Below are positions 43,425-54,286 of a stretch of 64,000 nucleotides of DNA, in pieces. The notes beneath the pieces are model-generated. The model saw only the letters and a list, made by a program, of their open reading frames with translations. It was not told where the DNA came from and did no database searches. The stretch lies in the NCBI GenBank assembly GCA_016210115.1, contig JACQUW010000155.1, forward strand, positions 44,542-108,541, read 5' to 3'. Source of the DNA: Deltaproteobacteria bacterium (GTDB taxonomy: Bacteria > Desulfobacterota > Binatia > UBA9968). A program made the position numbers and the translations under genes. The stretch's first letter is position 1, and each line of letters begins with the position of its first letter.

Positions 43425-44051
43425 TTACTTGGAGTAGAGCTCCACAATGAACTTCTCATTGATGGGCGCCGTGATGTCGCTCCGGGCGGGAAGAATCTTG
43501 ATCTTACCGCTGAAATTCTCCCGATCCACCTCAGCCCACTCCGGAACTCCCCGCCTTTGCGCGCCTTCCAGGGCGGAGACGACCCGCCCCATCTGACGAC
43601 TTTTCTCTTTGACCGAAATCACGTCACCAACGCGCGTATAATAGGACGGGATCGTCACGCGTCGATTGTTGACCAAAATATGGCCGTGCCGAACCAACAT
43701 TCGGGCATCGGCCCGGGAACTGGCAAACCCCAGCCTGTAAACAACGTTATCGAGCCGTCTCTCCAAAAGAACCAGGAGGGCTTCACCCGTGATCCCCTTG
43801 ACCTTCTCAGCCATTGCGAAGGTGCGGCGAAATTGACTCTCCAGCAAACGGTACATCCGTTTGACTTTCTGCTTCTCCCGGAGCTGAATGCTGTACTCCG
43901 AAAACTTCTGTCTGGCCTGCCCATGCTGCCCTGGTGGATAGTTCCTCCGCTCAATCGCGCATTTGTCAGTGTAACAACGCTCCCCCTTGAGAAAGAGTTT
44001 CAGATTCTCGCGCCGGCACAGCCGGCATACTGATCCTGTATATCTAGCCAA
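43425..44051 (-). CDS. rpsD: 30S ribosomal protein S4 (zinc-binding form)
   Basis: A 208-residue primary 16S rRNA binder. Cys9, Cys12, Cys26 and Cys31 form the zinc knuckle of the C+ type. The S4 RNA-binding domain reads [20 protein letters not shown] and [19 protein letters not shown]. The start codon is TTG 44051 with GGAGG upstream. S4 often represses its own operon by binding leader RNA, but no such site was identified here. Confidence 0.97.
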   Translation of the reverse strand: MARYTGSVCRLCRRENLKLFLKGERCYTDKCAIERRNYPPGQHGQARQKFSEYSIQLREKQKVKRMYRLLESQFRRTFAMAEKVKGITGEALLVLLERRLDNVVYRLGFASSRADARMLVRHGHILVNNRRVTIPSYYTRVGDVISVKEKSRQMGRVVSALEGAQRRGVPEWAEVDRENFSGKIKILPARSDITAPINEKFIVELYSK

Positions 44052-44062
44052 TCAATCCTCCT

Positions 44063-44509
44063 TCACACTCTTCGCCGTTTCGGTGGCCGGCAACCATTGT
44101 GCGGAATGGGCGTAACATCCTTGATGAGGTTAATATTGAACCCCGCAACCTGCAAAGATCTGAGCGCCGATTCCCTACCCGCCCCAGGTCCGCGCACAAA
44201 AACCTGAATAGTCCGCACGCCATGGTCCATGGCCTTTTTAGCAGCGCTGTCCGCCGCCTGCTGAGCTGCGAAAGGAGTCCCTTTCCGTGACCCCTTGAAT
44301 CCCATGGCTCCGGCGCTCGACCAGGAGATAACATTCCCCTGGAAATCGGTAATGGTCACGATCGTGTTGTTAAAGGTGGAGTGAATGTGAGCGATTCCTT
44401 CGGATATATTCTTCCTGCCCTTTTTTTTGCGCGCGCTCTTTTCTGTCGGCTTTTCTTCTCCCGCCCCTGCGGACTTTTTTTCCTGGACCTTTTCGTCGCC
44501 TTTCGCCAT
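44063..44509 (-). CDS. rpsK: 30S ribosomal protein S11
   Basis: A 148-residue platform protein. The core starts at [20 protein letters not shown] and ends [11 protein letters not shown]. The first 32 residues ([20 protein letters not shown], then Lys-rich) form an unusually long Lys/Glu-rich extension. Confidence 0.97.
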   Translation of the reverse strand: MAKGDEKVQEKKSAGAGEEKPTEKSARKKKGRKNISEGIAHIHSTFNNTIVTITDFQGNVISWSSAGAMGFKGSRKGTPFAAQQAADSAAKKAMDHGVRTIQVFVRGPGAGRESALRSLQVAGFNINLIKDVTPIPHNGCRPPKRRRV

Positions 44510-44545
44510 GATCTTCCCCTCAATTAATGGCCAAACGAGGCCTGC

Positions 44546-44929
44546 CTATCCTTTCGATGGAGGAGCCTTTTTTCCCGCCACGGTCCTGCGCGGCCCCTTC
44601 CGGGTCCGTGCGTTGGTGTGTGTACGTTGGCCCCGAACAGGCAAACCTTTACGGTGCCGGAGCCCACGATAAGACCCCATATCCAGATGACGCTTAATGT
44701 TCATCGATATGTCCCGCCGAAGATCCCCCTCGACCTTGTGCCCTTGGTCGATGATCTGACGGATCTTCACCACCTCGTCATCTGTGAGATTGTCGCTCGA
44801 AGCATCAAAATTTATCGCCGCTTCCTGGAGAATCCTTCGCGCAGCGCTCCTCCCAATCCCGTAGATATAAGTCAGAGCGATCTCCATCCTCTTGTTTTTC
44901 GGCAAATCCACCCCTGCTATTCGCGCCAT
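44546..44929 (-). CDS. rpsM: 30S ribosomal protein S13
   Basis: A 127-residue head protein contacting P-site tRNA and L5. [34 protein letters not shown] and the basic tail [20 protein letters not shown] are all intact. Confidence 0.97.
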   Translation of the reverse strand: MARIAGVDLPKNKRMEIALTYIYGIGRSAARRILQEAAINFDASSDNLTDDEVVKIRQIIDQGHKVEGDLRRDISMNIKRHLDMGSYRGLRHRKGLPVRGQRTHTNARTRKGPRRTVAGKKAPPSKG

Positions 44930-44962
44930 TTTTTCTCCTTGGCTCTCTTATTCCAGCCAGCA

Positions 44963-45076
44963 TTAGCCTTGTCTTTGTTTGTGCCGGGTATTCACACAAT
45001 CGACCCTCACCACTCGCTTACGCCGAATTACCCTACACTTGCTACAGATCTTTTTTACCGATGCCCTGACTTTCAT
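44963..45076 (-). CDS. rpmJ: 50S ribosomal protein L36 (zinc-binding form)
   Basis: A 37-residue protein read directly from the sequence: [20 protein letters not shown], then [17 protein letters not shown] and TAA. Cys11, Cys14, Cys27 and His32 form the zinc site of the C+ form. It lies between infA and rpsM as in most alpha operons. Confidence 0.96.
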   Translation of the reverse strand: MKVRASVKKICSKCRVIRRKRVVRVDCVNTRHKQRQG

Positions 45077-45093
45077 ACATTATCTTTCTCTTT

Positions 45094-45312
45094 CTACTTC
45101 TCACGGTAGGTGATCCTTCCTCTGGCCAAATCGTAAGGAGACAGCTCAATTCTCACCTTATCCCCGGGAAGGATCTTTATGTAGTGCATCCGCATTTTGC
45201 CTGAGATATGGGCCAGCACTTTATGCCCGTTATCCAGTTCCACCCGGAACATGGCATTGGGCAGCGTCTCAAGCACTGTCCCGGTCACCTCAATGGCATC
45301 TTCTTTTGGCAT
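45094..45312 (-). CDS. infA: translation initiation factor IF-1
   Basis: A 72-residue OB-fold protein that occupies the ribosomal A site during initiation. [40 protein letters not shown] and [20 protein letters not shown] are all canonical. Confidence 0.97.
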   Translation of the reverse strand: MPKEDAIEVTGTVLETLPNAMFRVELDNGHKVLAHISGKMRMHYIKILPGDKVRIELSPYDLARGRITYREK

Positions 45313-45346
45313 ACAAAAGACTCGGTGTGGATAGACTCCCGGCGGA

Positions 45347-46105
45347 CTAGAGCAGACTCAAAATATACGGACCATCTTTCGTAATGGCCACAGAGTGCTC
45401 AAAATGGGCAGCGAGACGCCGATCCTTAGTGACTGCCGTCCAGCCATCCTCCTTGAGCTCCACCTCATGCCCTCCCTCAGTCACCATCGGTTCGATGGCA
45501 AGAACCATCCCTTCCCTCAGCCTGATTCCGCGATCAGGCTCCCCGTAATTGGGAACCGGAGGCTCCTCATGGAGCTTTTTGCCAATGCCGTGCCCCACAA
45601 AAACCCGAACGACTGAGAATCCCGCGTTTTCGACCGTCGTCTGAATCGCAGAGGAAAGATCTCCCAGTCTCTTACCTTCGTGGAGCTGGTCGATACCCCT
45701 ATAAAGCGCCTGTTCGGTTACTCGCATCAGCCGTTCGGCCTCTTCGCTCACTTTGCCAACACCCACCGTTATGGCGGCATCGCCGTAATAGCCCTCGTAA
45801 ATAACACCAAAATCAAGTCCCACAATATCACCGGTCCGCAGCGTGCGACTCGAAGGGATGCCGTGAACGATCTCTTCATTGACCGAAGTGCACAGCGAAC
45901 GCGGAAAAACTCTCCCTCCCATCGTGTATCCCTTGAACGCCGGCCGCGCGTTCTTTTTGTACGTCAATTCCTCCGCAAGCTCATCCAGATCTGATGTTTT
46001 GACCCCCGCGGCCGTTTTCTGCTTTAACTCCTGCAGTATTTCGGCGACAATGACATTGGCGTGCCTGAGGATTTCAATCTCTCGCGGAGATTTAAGAGAG
46101 ATCAT
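45347..46105 (-). CDS. map: methionine aminopeptidase type I
   Basis: A 252-residue dinuclear-metal enzyme that removes the initiator methionine. Metal ligands fall in [20 protein letters not shown] (Asp, Asp), [15 protein letters not shown] (His), [11 protein letters not shown] (Glu) and the last Glu in [12 protein letters not shown]. The ATG overlaps the adk stop (ATGA at 46105-46102). Confidence 0.96.
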   Translation of the reverse strand: MISLKSPREIEILRHANVIVAEILQELKQKTAAGVKTSDLDELAEELTYKKNARPAFKGYTMGGRVFPRSLCTSVNEEIVHGIPSSRTLRTGDIVGLDFGVIYEGYYGDAAITVGVGKVSEEAERLMRVTEQALYRGIDQLHEGKRLGDLSSAIQTTVENAGFSVVRVFVGHGIGKKLHEEPPVPNYGEPDRGIRLREGMVLAIEPMVTEGGHEVELKEDGWTAVTKDRRLAAHFEHSVAITKDGPYILSLL

Positions 46106-46773
46106 GCTCGAACTTCGTTGACTGCTTTGATTATTCGATCCCGGATCTCCTCCATACTCCCCACGCCGTCAATCTCTTTGAGAAGACCCTTCCTCCGATA
46201 GAGGTCAATTAACGGAGCCGTTTGTGTTTTGTAGACATTTAGGCGCGCTTGAATCGTTTCCTCACGGTCATCTTCGCGCTGGTACAGGTTCCCATGGCAC
46301 CGGTCACAAATTCCCTCTCTTTGGGGAGGGCTGAAGGCAAGATGATAAAGAGCCGCGCATCGGCTACAGGCTCGTCGACCTGTAAGCCTTTGAATCAGAA
46401 TAGCGTCAGGGACCCGGAGGTTAAAAACACAGTCAAGCGCCGCTCCCATATTTTGTAGGATAGCCTCCAATCCGCTTGCCTGCGCAATCGTCCTGGGAAA
46501 CCCATCCAGGATAAATCCGTTTCGACAATCCGGCTGACGGATCCGCTCACCGACGAGGCTTACGACCAGCTCGTCGGGAACCAATTCACCTCTGGCCATA
46601 TATTGCGCAGCTTGCCGCCCTAGGCTGGTCTGCGCTTGCACGGCCTCGCGAAGAATATCGCCAGTGGACACCTGACAGGCCGCATAGTTACGTTCGAGGA
46701 ATTTTGCCTGCGTTCCCTTGCCGGCCCCCGGAGGACCCAAAAAAACGATCCGCACGGCACGTCCAAGAGGCAA
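46102..46773 (-). CDS. adk: adenylate kinase (zinc-type LID)
   Basis: A 223-residue enzyme interconverting ATP+AMP and 2 ADP. The P-loop is FLGPPGAGKGTQAKFLE, the AMP segment VSTGDILREAVQAQTSLGRQ, and the core FILDGFPRTIAQA. The LID carries CSRC and, 19 residues later, CDRC, the four-cysteine zinc form. The start is TTG 46773 directly after secY with AAGGGG upstream; a GTG at 46755 is possible. Confidence 0.95.
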   Translation of the reverse strand: MPLGRAVRIVFLGPPGAGKGTQAKFLERNYAACQVSTGDILREAVQAQTSLGRQAAQYMARGELVPDELVVSLVGERIRQPDCRNGFILDGFPRTIAQASGLEAILQNMGAALDCVFNLRVPDAILIQRLTGRRACSRCAALYHLAFSPPQREGICDRCHGNLYQREDDREETIQARLNVYKTQTAPLIDLYRRKGLLKEIDGVGSMEEIRDRIIKAVNEVRA

Positions 46774-46774
46774 G

Positions 46775-48085
46775 CTAACCCCTTCTCCCTCGCAATCGAC
46801 CCCGCTTCATGAATCCTTCGTAATTCCGGGTAATCATGTGGGTCTCGAGTTGACCGACGGTATCGAGGGCAACGCCCACAACAATCAGCAGTGCCGTTCC
46901 ACCAAAGAAAAAAGGCACATTAAACTGGCTGATCAGAATCGTCGGTAGAAGCGCGACGATAGAAAGATAGATCGCGCCGCCGAGCGTAATTCTGGACAGT
47001 ACTCGATCAATAAACTCGGCCGTCTTTTGCCCTGGACGAATTCCGGGAATGTACCCCCCGAATTTCTTCATGTTTTCGGCCACGTCCACGGGATTAAACA
47101 CAACCGCAGTGTAAAAATAACAAAAAAACACAATTAGAGCCATGTAAAGCAGATCATGCAACCACTGCCCAGGCGCCAGGTAAGCGGCCGCCGCCTGAGC
47201 CCACGGGTGCTGCACGAACTGAGCCACCGTCGCGGGAAATATGAGAATCGACGAAGCAAAAATAGGTGGAATGACACCGGAAGTATTGATCTTCAGCGGC
47301 AGGTGCGAGCTCTGCCCGCCGTACATTTTACGTCCCACGACCCGTTTGGCGTATTGGACAGGAATTCGTCGCTGTCCCCGCTCCATGAAGATAATCGTAC
47401 CCACGACGGCGATCATCAGCGCAACGATGAAAAGCACCACCAGAATTCCCAGCTCGCCTTCCTGCACAAACTGAAAAGTCGATGTAATACCCGATGGCAA
47501 ACGCGCCACGATTCCGGCAAATATGATCAGCGAAATGCCGTTTCCGATGCCTCGTTCAGTGATCTGCTCGCCCAGCCACATAATGAAGGCCGTGCCCGAT
47601 GTAAGCGTTACGACGGTCATCATGCGAAATTTCCAGCCGGGCTCCAATACGATCGCTTCGCCCGCGGGCCCCCGAGTGCCCTCAAGACCGAAACTGATCA
47701 TCAGCCCCTGAATAATCGAAAGAACAACGGTACCGTATCGAGTATATTGGGTGATTTTTCTGCGACCGACTTCACCTTCTTTTGAAAGCCGTTCCAAATA
47801 GGGGAACACCACCGTCAAAAGCTGCAAGATAATCGATGCGCTGATATAGGGCATAATGCCCAGAGAAAAAACGGAGAACTGCTCTAGCGCGCCACCCGAA
47901 AAAAGATTAAATAAACCAAAGATCGTGTCTTTCACCTGATCGAAAAATGCTGCCAGGGCATGCCGATCGATTCCGGGAGTGGGGATATGAACCCCCACCC
48001 GGTATACAGCCAGCATGGCAAAAGTAAAAAACAGTCGCCGCCTGAGCTCAGGGATTTTTGTCGCGTTCTGGAAACCTTCAATCAT
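46775..48085 (-). CDS. secY: preprotein translocase channel subunit SecY
   Basis: A 436-residue, ten-span inner-membrane channel for protein export and insertion. Landmarks: [57 protein letters not shown], and [20 protein letters not shown]. It overlaps the end of rplO by 8 bases. Confidence 0.97.
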   Translation of the reverse strand: MIEGFQNATKIPELRRRLFFTFAMLAVYRVGVHIPTPGIDRHALAAFFDQVKDTIFGLFNLFSGGALEQFSVFSLGIMPYISASIILQLLTVVFPYLERLSKEGEVGRRKITQYTRYGTVVLSIIQGLMISFGLEGTRGPAGEAIVLEPGWKFRMMTVVTLTSGTAFIMWLGEQITERGIGNGISLIIFAGIVARLPSGITSTFQFVQEGELGILVVLFIVALMIAVVGTIIFMERGQRRIPVQYAKRVVGRKMYGGQSSHLPLKINTSGVIPPIFASSILIFPATVAQFVQHPWAQAAAAYLAPGQWLHDLLYMALIVFFCYFYTAVVFNPVDVAENMKKFGGYIPGIRPGQKTAEFIDRVLSRITLGGAIYLSIVALLPTILISQFNVPFFFGGTALLIVVGVALDTVGQLETHMITRNYEGFMKRGRLRGRRG

Positions 48086-48533
48086 TGGAGATCAATTCCG
48101 CCCTACCACCTTGCGCCTCGATAATTTCTTTCGCTTTTGTAGAGAAGGCATGGGCTTTGACCGTTAAGGTCTTCTTCAGAGATCCATCCGCCAGAATCTT
48201 CACCGTTGGATTTTTTCCGTGAATAATTCCGCGTTCCCGCATCAATTCGGGAGTAACCTCGGTTCCCGAGGGGAACATTTCCAACCGCCCCAAATTCACC
48301 ACCTCCCGGAGCGTCCTGAAAGGGTTATTAAAGCCGCGCTTCGGCACCCGGCGCTGGAGAGGCATCTGCCCCCCCTCAAAACCTGGCCGTGTTCCTCCAC
48401 CGGCTCGAGCGCCCTGTCCTTTATGCCCGCGACACGACGTCTTTCCATGACCTGAGCCATCTCCTCGTCCTACCCTTTTCTTTTTTTTCTTTGAGCCGGG
48501 AGCTACGCCAAGATTATTTAGCTTCATCATCAT
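48078..48533 (-). CDS. rplO: 50S ribosomal protein L15
   Basis: About 151 residues: [40 protein letters not shown] and [15 protein letters not shown] are canonical. Three tandem ATGs (48533, 48530, 48527) precede KLNNL. The first overlaps the rpsE stop, so the two genes abut and no rpmD (L30) lies between them. Confidence 0.95.
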   Translation of the reverse strand: MMMKLNNLGVAPGSKKKKKRVGRGDGSGHGKTSCRGHKGQGARAGGGTRPGFEGGQMPLQRRVPKRGFNNPFRTLREVVNLGRLEMFPSGTEVTPELMRERGIIHGKNPTVKILADGSLKKTLTVKAHAFSTKAKEIIEAQGGRAELISND

Positions 48534-49030
48534 GACTGTATTTCCGCCAAAGCCTTTCCTCTTCTTAGAGCGATCTCTTCCGGGTAACTCAAGCTCTTCA
48601 AGGCCTCGAATGTCGCCTTCACCATGTTGTGGGGATTGTTCGAACCAATGCACTTTGTCAACACATTTTGGATTCCTGCAGCCTCAACCACGGCACGCAC
48701 TCCGCCACCGGCAATAACTCCAGTGCCATCTGAGGCCGGTCTCAGCATAACATATCCCGCGCCGAACCTCCCTCTGACATCGTACGGTATCGTCCCATCT
48801 AAGACAGGAACCCGGATCAGGTTCTTTTTTGCCTGTTCCAACCCTTTCCTGATCGCCTCGGGCACTTCATTTGCCTTCCCCAAACCATATCCAACCGTGG
48901 ACTTGCCATCACCTACGACGACCAGCGCGTTGAAGCTAAAACGCCGCCCGCCCTTAACGACTTTGGCGACCCGGCTGATATGAACGACTTTCTCTTTTAG
49001 TTCCAATCCTTGTGCATCAATTCGTTCCAA
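48530..49030 (-). CDS. rpsE: 30S ribosomal protein S5
   Basis: A 166-residue protein for decoding fidelity and mRNA unwinding. [40 protein letters not shown] and the C-terminal [20 protein letters not shown] are canonical. The start is TTG 49030 with GAGGG upstream. Confidence 0.96.
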   Translation of the reverse strand: MERIDAQGLELKEKVVHISRVAKVVKGGRRFSFNALVVVGDGKSTVGYGLGKANEVPEAIRKGLEQAKKNLIRVPVLDGTIPYDVRGRFGAGYVMLRPASDGTGVIAGGGVRAVVEAAGIQNVLTKCIGSNNPHNMVKATFEALKSLSYPEEIALRRGKALAEIQS

Positions 49031-49046
49031 AGAACCCTCACCTTGG

Positions 49047-49415
49047 TCAGAAAACTAAACCGCCGTCTCGTGCGGCCTCCGCCAGTGCCTTCACTCTTCC
49101 ATGATAAAGAAACCCATTCCGGTCAAAAATCACCCGGTTGATATCTTTCTCCTTACATTGTCGCGCCAGAGTGAGTCCGACCAGCCGAGCCGCTTCCACT
49201 CCTTTTGCCCCGTCCAGCTTATCCTTCAACTCGGCGGAGAGTGTGGAGGCCGAGGCCAGGGTTTTTCCGGTTTCGTCGGTGATCACCTGAGCGTAGATGT
49301 GCTTCAGACTTCGATAAACACACAAGCGCGGACACCCGTCGGTCCCTTGAATAGTCTTCCGCACCCGCTCCTGCCTCCGCTTGCGCCCGATTTTTTTTGA
49401 ATGACGAAGGGACAT
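49047..49415 (-). CDS. rplR: 50S ribosomal protein L18
   Basis: A 122-residue 5S rRNA-binding protein: [22 protein letters not shown] core ([20 protein letters not shown]), and the C-terminal [20 protein letters not shown] are typical. Confidence 0.96.
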   Translation of the reverse strand: MSLRHSKKIGRKRRQERVRKTIQGTDGCPRLCVYRSLKHIYAQVITDETGKTLASASTLSAELKDKLDGAKGVEAARLVGLTLARQCKEKDINRVIFDRNGFLYHGRVKALAEAARDGGLVF

Positions 49416-49433
49416 TTCTGAATCCTCCAGCGT

Positions 49434-49985
49434 CTATGACGAGCCAGCAGCTCCCACAGCTTTTCCGGCTTTACGCTGAATAGTTTCCTCCCGATACTTG
49501 ATTCCTTTTCCCTTGTACGGTTCGGGAGGACGCAGCTGGCGAATTCTGGCCGCTGTCTTTCCCAGAAGCTCCCGGTCCGCGCTGGTCACTGTCAGAATCG
49601 TCTGCCGGTCCACCGTTGCCGTGACTCCGGTCGGCAAAGGGAACAGAATAGGATGAGAATACCCCAGGGAGAAATGAATGTCGCTTCCCTTAATTTCCGC
49701 ACGGTAACCGACGCCGTTGATCTCGAGGGTTCTGCTGAACCCACGGCTGACTCCCTCAACCATATTGGCGATGAGCTTGCGGGTAAGGCCGTGTAAGGCT
49801 CTGCTTTTCCTCGCCTCGGTCTCCCGCGAAATTCGCAGGTGATTTTCCTCTATGTTGACATGGATTGTCTGAGGCACGTCAGCCGCAAGCTTGCCCTTGG
49901 GCCCTTCCACCTGAACGACTGCACCCTTCAAACTGACACGAACTCCGTCCGGAATGGCTATGGGGAGTTTTCCAATACGGGACAC
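49434..49985 (-). CDS. rplF: 50S ribosomal protein L6
   Basis: A 183-residue protein near the factor-binding site: SRIGKLPIAIPDGVRVSLKG, VEGVSRGFSRTLEINGVGYR and the end PEPYKGKGIKYREETIQRKA are canonical. The start codon is GTG 49985. Confidence 0.96.
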   Translation of the reverse strand: MSRIGKLPIAIPDGVRVSLKGAVVQVEGPKGKLAADVPQTIHVNIEENHLRISRETEARKSRALHGLTRKLIANMVEGVSRGFSRTLEINGVGYRAEIKGSDIHFSLGYSHPILFPLPTGVTATVDRQTILTVTSADRELLGKTAARIRQLRPPEPYKGKGIKYREETIQRKAGKAVGAAGSS

Positions 49986-50001
49986 GTTACACCTTGCCTT
50001 C

Positions 50002-50406
50002 TTACCAAACAGAACAGATCAGTTCTCCACCAAGATTAGACTTTTGAGCATTCCGATCCACCAGGATTCCTTTGGGAGTTGAAAGGATATTGATACCAAG
50101 TCCTTTGCGGATCGGAGGAATCTCGTGCGCGCCCACATACACTCTTAGACCTGGTCGGCTAACCCGTCGAAGACCGGAAATAATGGGATTTTTGTTCTTG
50201 TCGAATTTTAACTGTATTCGTAATTCCTCACCTTTCCAATCCTTTGCCTTGACCCGTTTCATGTCTTGGAGATAGCCCTCATCCACAAGCACCCGAGTGA
50301 TTCCTTCTTTGACTCGGGACCACGGTACCACGACAGCCTCGTGCCGTGCCCGCGCCGCATTTCGAATTCGAGTCAGCATATCCGCAATCGGATCCGTCAT
50401 TCCCAT
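50002..50406 (-). CDS. rpsH: 30S ribosomal protein S8
   Basis: A 134-residue 16S rRNA binder: TDPIADMLTRIRNAARARHE, LRRVSRPGLRVYVGAHEIPP and the end SNLGGELICSVW are canonical. ATG 50406 or ATG 50400 may start it. Confidence 0.96.
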   Translation of the reverse strand: MGMTDPIADMLTRIRNAARARHEAVVVPWSRVKEGITRVLVDEGYLQDMKRVKAKDWKGEELRIQLKFDKNKNPIISGLRRVSRPGLRVYVGAHEIPPIRKGLGINILSTPKGILVDRNAQKSNLGGELICSVW

Positions 50407-50422
50407 GTTTTTGTCCCCATCC

Positions 50423-50608
50423 TCACCAACTCGCCTTGATCAGGCCAGGGATTTGCCCCTTTCGGGCAAACTCCCGCAGGCAAATCCGGCACAATCGGAA
50501 GCGACGGTAAAAGGCTCTGGCCCTGCCGCAGAGAGGACAGCGGTTATACTGCCGCACCTTGAACTTATTAGGCCTTTCAGCCTTTACTCGAAGACACTTC
50601 TTGGCCAA
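50423..50608 (-). CDS. rpsN: 30S ribosomal protein S14, zinc-binding type Z
   Basis: The short 61-residue form. Cys24, Cys27, Cys40 and Cys43 ([20 protein letters not shown], then CLREF) bind zinc; the end is [15 protein letters not shown]. The start codon is TTG 50608 with GGGAG upstream. Confidence 0.96.
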   Translation of the reverse strand: MAKKCLRVKAERPNKFKVRQYNRCPLCGRARAFYRRFRLCRICLREFARKGQIPGLIKASW

Positions 50609-50629
50609 CTTGGACTCCCTTCGCTTCTC

Positions 50630-51175
50630 TTAACTGGAAAAGGGTATGCCGAGGTATTTCAGCAACGCCCTTCCTTCTCGATCTGTTTTGGCCGTCGTGA
50701 CAAAGGATACGGTGAGTCCGCGTGCCTTGTCCACCTTATCCGCCTGAATCTCGGGAAAAATAATTTGTTCCCGCAGGCCCAGAGAGTAATTACCACGCTG
50801 ATCAAAAGAGCGGTCCGACACTCCCTTAAAATCTCTGACTCGAGGCAGAGCCACGTGGATCAAACGGTCCAGAAATTCATACATCCGCTCCCGCCTCAAC
50901 GTTACCATGCATCCAATGGGCACACCTTCTCGGAGTTTGAAATTCGCAATCGCCTTTTTAGCCCTGGTGATGACCGGCTTCTGCCCGGCAATAGCTGCCA
51001 TCTCCGAGACCCCCGCGTCCAAGGCCTTTATGTTCTGAATAGCCTCGCCGAGCCCGGAGTTTAATGTGATTTTTTCCAACCGCGGTACCTGAAGCGAGTT
51101 CTTGTAACCGAACTCCTTCATCATGGCAGGCACCACCTCTTCCTGATATTTCTTCTTAAGCCGAGGAGCTTCCAT
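50630..51175 (-). CDS. rplE: 50S ribosomal protein L5
   Basis: A 181-residue 5S rRNA-binding protein contacting P-site t[43 protein letters not shown] and [23 protein letters not shown] 51175 restores normal length; an earlier in-frame start reads through rplX. Confidence 0.96.
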   Translation of the reverse strand: MEAPRLKKKYQEEVVPAMMKEFGYKNSLQVPRLEKITLNSGLGEAIQNIKALDAGVSEMAAIAGQKPVITRAKKAIANFKLREGVPIGCMVTLRRERMYEFLDRLIHVALPRVRDFKGVSDRSFDQRGNYSLGLREQIIFPEIQADKVDKARGLTVSFVTTAKTDREGRALLKYLGIPFSS

Positions 51176-51179
51176 CGCA

Positions 51180-51491
51180 TCAATCCAAAGCTTCGCCGCA
51201 ACGCCGGCAGATACGCACCTTCTCTCCCTTGTCCAAAACCTTTTTACCGATTCGAACCGGTCCATTGCACTTGTCACACATAACCATCACATTGGAGACG
51301 TGAACAGGCGCTTCTCTTTCCAAGATTCCGCCGGGCTGCTGCGGCCCGCGAGGCTTCGTGTGCCGCTTGAGCAGATTCATCCTCTCGATGACGACCAGTT
51401 TTTTTTCCGGGATCACCTTCAGAACTTTGCCGGTTTTGCCCCGCTCTCTTCCGGTGATCACCATTACGCTATCGTTCTTTCGAATGTCCAC
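51180..51491 (-). CDS. rplX: 50S ribosomal protein L24
   Basis: A 103-residue assembly initiator with a KOW motif ([20 protein letters not shown]). The C-terminal CDKC...CRRC pair may bind zinc. The start codon is GTG 51491. Confidence 0.96.
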   Translation of the reverse strand: MDIRKNDSVMVITGRERGKTGKVLKVIPEKKLVVIERMNLLKRHTKPRGPQQPGGILEREAPVHVSNVMVMCDKCNGPVRIGKKVLDKGEKVRICRRCGEALD

Positions 51492-51534
51492 AAGTCCCCG
51501 TTCTACTTTTGATGCCGGTTCTCCGCAGGTGCCG

Positions 51535-51903
51535 CTAAAGCACTTCCGGAGCTAGGGATATAATCTTCATGAATTTTTTAGCTCTGAGTTCCCGCGCAAC
51601 TGGGCCAAAGATTCGAGTCCCGATCGGCTCCCTCTGATTATCAATAAGAACCGCTGAATTATTATCAAATCGAATATACGTTCCATCCGGGCGTCCCAAT
51701 TCCTTGGCGGTCCGAACGACAACCGCCTTCATCACATCACCTTTCTTCACTTTGCTGTTGGGAATCGCCTCTTTAACGGAAACTACGATGATATCGCCAA
51801 TAGACGCGTACTTGCGCTTGCTGCCTCCCAGAACTTTGATGCATTGCACTTTCCGGGCTCCCGAATTGTCCGCCACATCCAACACCGTTCTCATCTGAAT
51901 CAT
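51535..51903 (-). CDS. rplN: 50S ribosomal protein L14
   Basis: A 122-residue protein at the subunit interface: [40 protein letters not shown] and [20 protein letters not shown] are canonical. Confidence 0.97.
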   Translation of the reverse strand: MIQMRTVLDVADNSGARKVQCIKVLGGSKRKYASIGDIIVVSVKEAIPNSKVKKGDVMKAVVVRTAKELGRPDGTYIRFDNNSAVLIDNQREPIGTRIFGPVARELRAKKFMKIISLAPEVL

Positions 51904-51922
51904 GGATCGACCTCGTCATAAT

Positions 51923-52228
51923 CTAAACGGCGGACCCGGAGGTTGCGGTATTGAGTCCTTCCGTCTTTACGGTCGCCGCTTTTCCTAAGACCTGCCTGAC
52001 CCGCCAACGCTTCTCCCGGCTAATGGGCCGACATTCCACGATAAGGACTTGATCCCCGACCCGGCATTCATTTTTCTCATCGTGAGCCTTCACTTTGGTG
52101 CTGCGCCTGAGGTATTTTTTGTACTTCGGATGCATCACAGTTCTTTCCACGGACACCACCACCGTCTTTTGCATCCGATTGCTGACGACGGTTCCCCTCC
52201 GTTCCTTGCGAGCACTCCTCTGTTCCAT
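51923..52228 (-). CDS. rpsQ: 30S ribosomal protein S17
   Basis: A 101-residue OB-fold protein: [40 protein letters not shown] and [18 protein letters not shown]. The C-terminus extends about 12 residues ([16 protein letters not shown]). Confidence 0.96.
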   Translation of the reverse strand: MEQRSARKERRGTVVSNRMQKTVVVSVERTVMHPKYKKYLRRSTKVKAHDEKNECRVGDQVLIVECRPISREKRWRVRQVLGKAATVKTEGLNTATSGSAV

Positions 52229-52233
52229 ATGAT

Positions 52234-52437
52234 TTATGTTTCCTTACCCTGGAGCGCACGCTCTCTGAGAAGTGTCTCTATCCGCGCTAAATCCCGCTTT
52301 GTCTGCCTTAGCTTCATGGGGTTCTCCAACCGACCTGTGCCACGCCGGATTCTCAGGTGAAAAATTTCTTCTTTGAGCTCTGCGCGCTTTTGCTCAAGCT
52401 CGTGCTGACTCACTTCTCGAAGTTTCTTAGCTTCCAT
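52234..52437 (-). CDS. rpmC: 50S ribosomal protein L29
   Basis: A 67-residue tunnel-exit protein: [20 protein letters not shown] and [20 protein letters not shown]. The ATG 52437 lies inside the last 11 bases of rplP; an earlier in-frame start would overlap it fully. Confidence 0.94.
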   Translation of the reverse strand: MEAKKLREVSQHELEQKRAELKEEIFHLRIRRGTGRLENPMKLRQTKRDLARIETLLRERALQGKET

Positions 52438-52852
52438 GAGCCATCCCTCTCCGCTCCACAAAATGGGTGGGTAGAGAAAGCTTATGAGAGGCAAGGCGAA
52501 AGGCCTCGCGGGCCAGATCTTCTTGAACTCCCTCCATCTCAAAGAGTATTCTCCCCGGCTTGACCACGGCGACCCACATTTCCGGTGAGCCTTTCCCTTT
52601 TCCCATACGGGTCTCAGCCGGTTTTTTGGTTAATGGCTTGTCCGGAAAAATACGAATCCAGACCTTGCCTCCACGCTTGAGATAACGGGTGAGAGCGACA
52701 CGGGCTGCCTCAATCTCGCGCGCGGAGACCCAACCCCTGTCCATAGCCCGCAGGCCATAATCTCCAAAAGCCAGAGTAGAGCCCCTGAGAGCCATGCCAG
52801 CCCTTCTCCCCTTTTGCTGCTTGCGGTATTTGACTTTTTTTGGCTCCAACAT
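52427..52852 (-). CDS. rplP: 50S ribosomal protein L16
   Basis: A 141-residue protein near the peptidyl-transferase centre: [40 protein letters not shown] and [20 protein letters not shown] are canonical. Confidence 0.97.
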   Translation of the reverse strand: MLEPKKVKYRKQQKGRRAGMALRGSTLAFGDYGLRAMDRGWVSAREIEAARVALTRYLKRGGKVWIRIFPDKPLTKKPAETRMGKGKGSPEMWVAVVKPGRILFEMEGVQEDLAREAFRLASHKLSLPTHFVERRGMAHGS

Positions 52853-52892
52853 TTTTGAATTCCCAAACTCTTAATACTTGGCTACTCTGGGT

Positions 52893-53558
52893 TTAAGCCG
52901 CCCCCAGTACGCCCCTCTGCTGCTCTTCCTTTTCAGTCAGGATCTCACCGCGAAAAATCCAAACTTTAACCCCGATCACTCCATACGTTGTGCGTGCTTC
53001 GGCGAAGCCATAGCTAATGTCGGCACGGAGTGTGTGCAGGGGTACCCGACCTTCGCGATACCACTCCGTTCGCGCAATTTCAGCACCGCCCAATCTTCCC
53101 GCGCATTGGATTTTGATGCCTTCGGCGCCCATTCGCACCGCTCGAGAAACGCTTTCTTTCATCGCCCGCCGGAACGCGACACGCCGTTCCAACTGCAAGG
53201 CCACATTTTCCGCCACCAACTGCGCGTCCAAATCCGGGCGGCGCACCTCGTGGATATTGAGATAGACTTCGCGGTCCGTTAAACGAGTGATCTCCTCTTT
53301 GAGTTTCTCAATCTCGGCGCCTTTTTTGCCGATCACGATTCCTGGACGAGCCGTATGGATATTCACTTTGGCCTTGTTAGCGGCTCTTTCGATTTCAATT
53401 TTCGAAATACCCGCGTGGTACAGACGATTTTTTAGAAAGTTTTTTATCTTGATGTCCTCATGCAAAAGCTTTGCAAAGTCATGACGCGCATACCATTTTG
53501 AGTCCCATGTCTCAATAACGCCGACCCGAAAAATTCTGGGATGAGTCTTCTGGCCCAT
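52893..53558 (-). CDS. rpsC: 30S ribosomal protein S3
   Basis: A 221-residue mRNA-entry protein with a type II KH domain ([20 protein letters not shown]) and a C-terminal [40 protein letters not shown] region. Confidence 0.97.
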   Translation of the reverse strand: MGQKTHPRIFRVGVIETWDSKWYARHDFAKLLHEDIKIKNFLKNRLYHAGISKIEIERAANKAKVNIHTARPGIVIGKKGAEIEKLKEEITRLTDREVYLNIHEVRRPDLDAQLVAENVALQLERRVAFRRAMKESVSRAVRMGAEGIKIQCAGRLGGAEIARTEWYREGRVPLHTLRADISYGFAEARTTYGVIGVKVWIFRGEILTEKEEQQRGVLGAA

Positions 53559-53564
53559 TGCGCC

Positions 53565-53900
53565 TTATCTCCTCTCATCGACAACGACGGTAATATGACT
53601 CAGGCGCTTGCGAATCCGAGTAGCTCGCCCCATCGCCCGCGGCATAAAACGCTTCCACATGCCCCCTTCCCCTACTGCAGCTCGCTTTACATAAAGCCGA
53701 TCCACATCCACGCTTTGGGTAGCCTCTGCATTAGCCACAGCTGCCCGAACCGTCTTAGCGACAATCGCGGCCGAGCGCTTGGGAATGAACTTCAGGACAT
53801 TCAGAGCCTCCTCGACACCTTTTCCCCGGATCTGATCTACTACCAGCCTGACCTTCCGCGGCGAGACTCGAACAAATCTAGTAATAGCGCGCGTCTCCAT
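53565..53900 (-). CDS. rplV: 50S ribosomal protein L22
   Basis: About 111 residues; its loop lines the exit tunnel. METRAITRFVRVSPRKVRLV, LNVLKFIPKRSAAIVAKTVR and a C-terminal ITVVVDERR are canonical. ATG 53900 fits the family start; a GTG nine bases upstream is in frame. Confidence 0.96.
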   Translation of the reverse strand: METRAITRFVRVSPRKVRLVVDQIRGKGVEEALNVLKFIPKRSAAIVAKTVRAAVANAEATQSVDVDRLYVKRAAVGEGGMWKRFMPRAMGRATRIRKRLSHITVVVDERR

Positions 53901-53927
53901 CAGCTCCACTTCCGTTCGTTCAACTCG

Positions 53928-54281
53928 TCAACTTCCCGGCTTGGGAGCAGGTGCCTTAGGAGCCGTTGGGGGAGCGGTGCCTGCCACGCCCCCGTGAGCG
54001 GTCTCCTTGGCCTCTCCCTTGCGATCACCGGAATGGACAAAAAAGGTGCGCGTGGGTGCGAATTCCCCCAGTTTGTGACCGACCATATTTTCTGTGACAT
54101 ACACGGGGATGAATTTTCTTCCATTATGGACACCAATCGTATGACCGATCATCTCCGGAATAATCGTCGACCGGCGAGACCACGTCTTAAGAACCCGCTT
54201 CTCCCGGTTAGTATTCATGGCTTCGATTTTTACCTTGACGTGGTCGTCAACAAACGGCCCCTTCTTAATCGATCGTGCCAT
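53928..54281 (-). CDS. rpsS: 30S ribosomal protein S19 with Pro/Ala-rich tail
   Basis: A 117-residue head protein: [40 protein letters not shown] and [20 protein letters not shown] are standard. The last 23 residues ([20 protein letters not shown]) are a low-complexity Pro/Ala extension. Confidence 0.96.
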   Translation of the reverse strand: MARSIKKGPFVDDHVKVKIEAMNTNREKRVLKTWSRRSTIIPEMIGHTIGVHNGRKFIPVYVTENMVGHKLGEFAPTRTFFVHSGDRKGEAKETAHGGVAGTAPPTAPKAPAPKPGS

Positions 54282-54286
54282 AGTCC

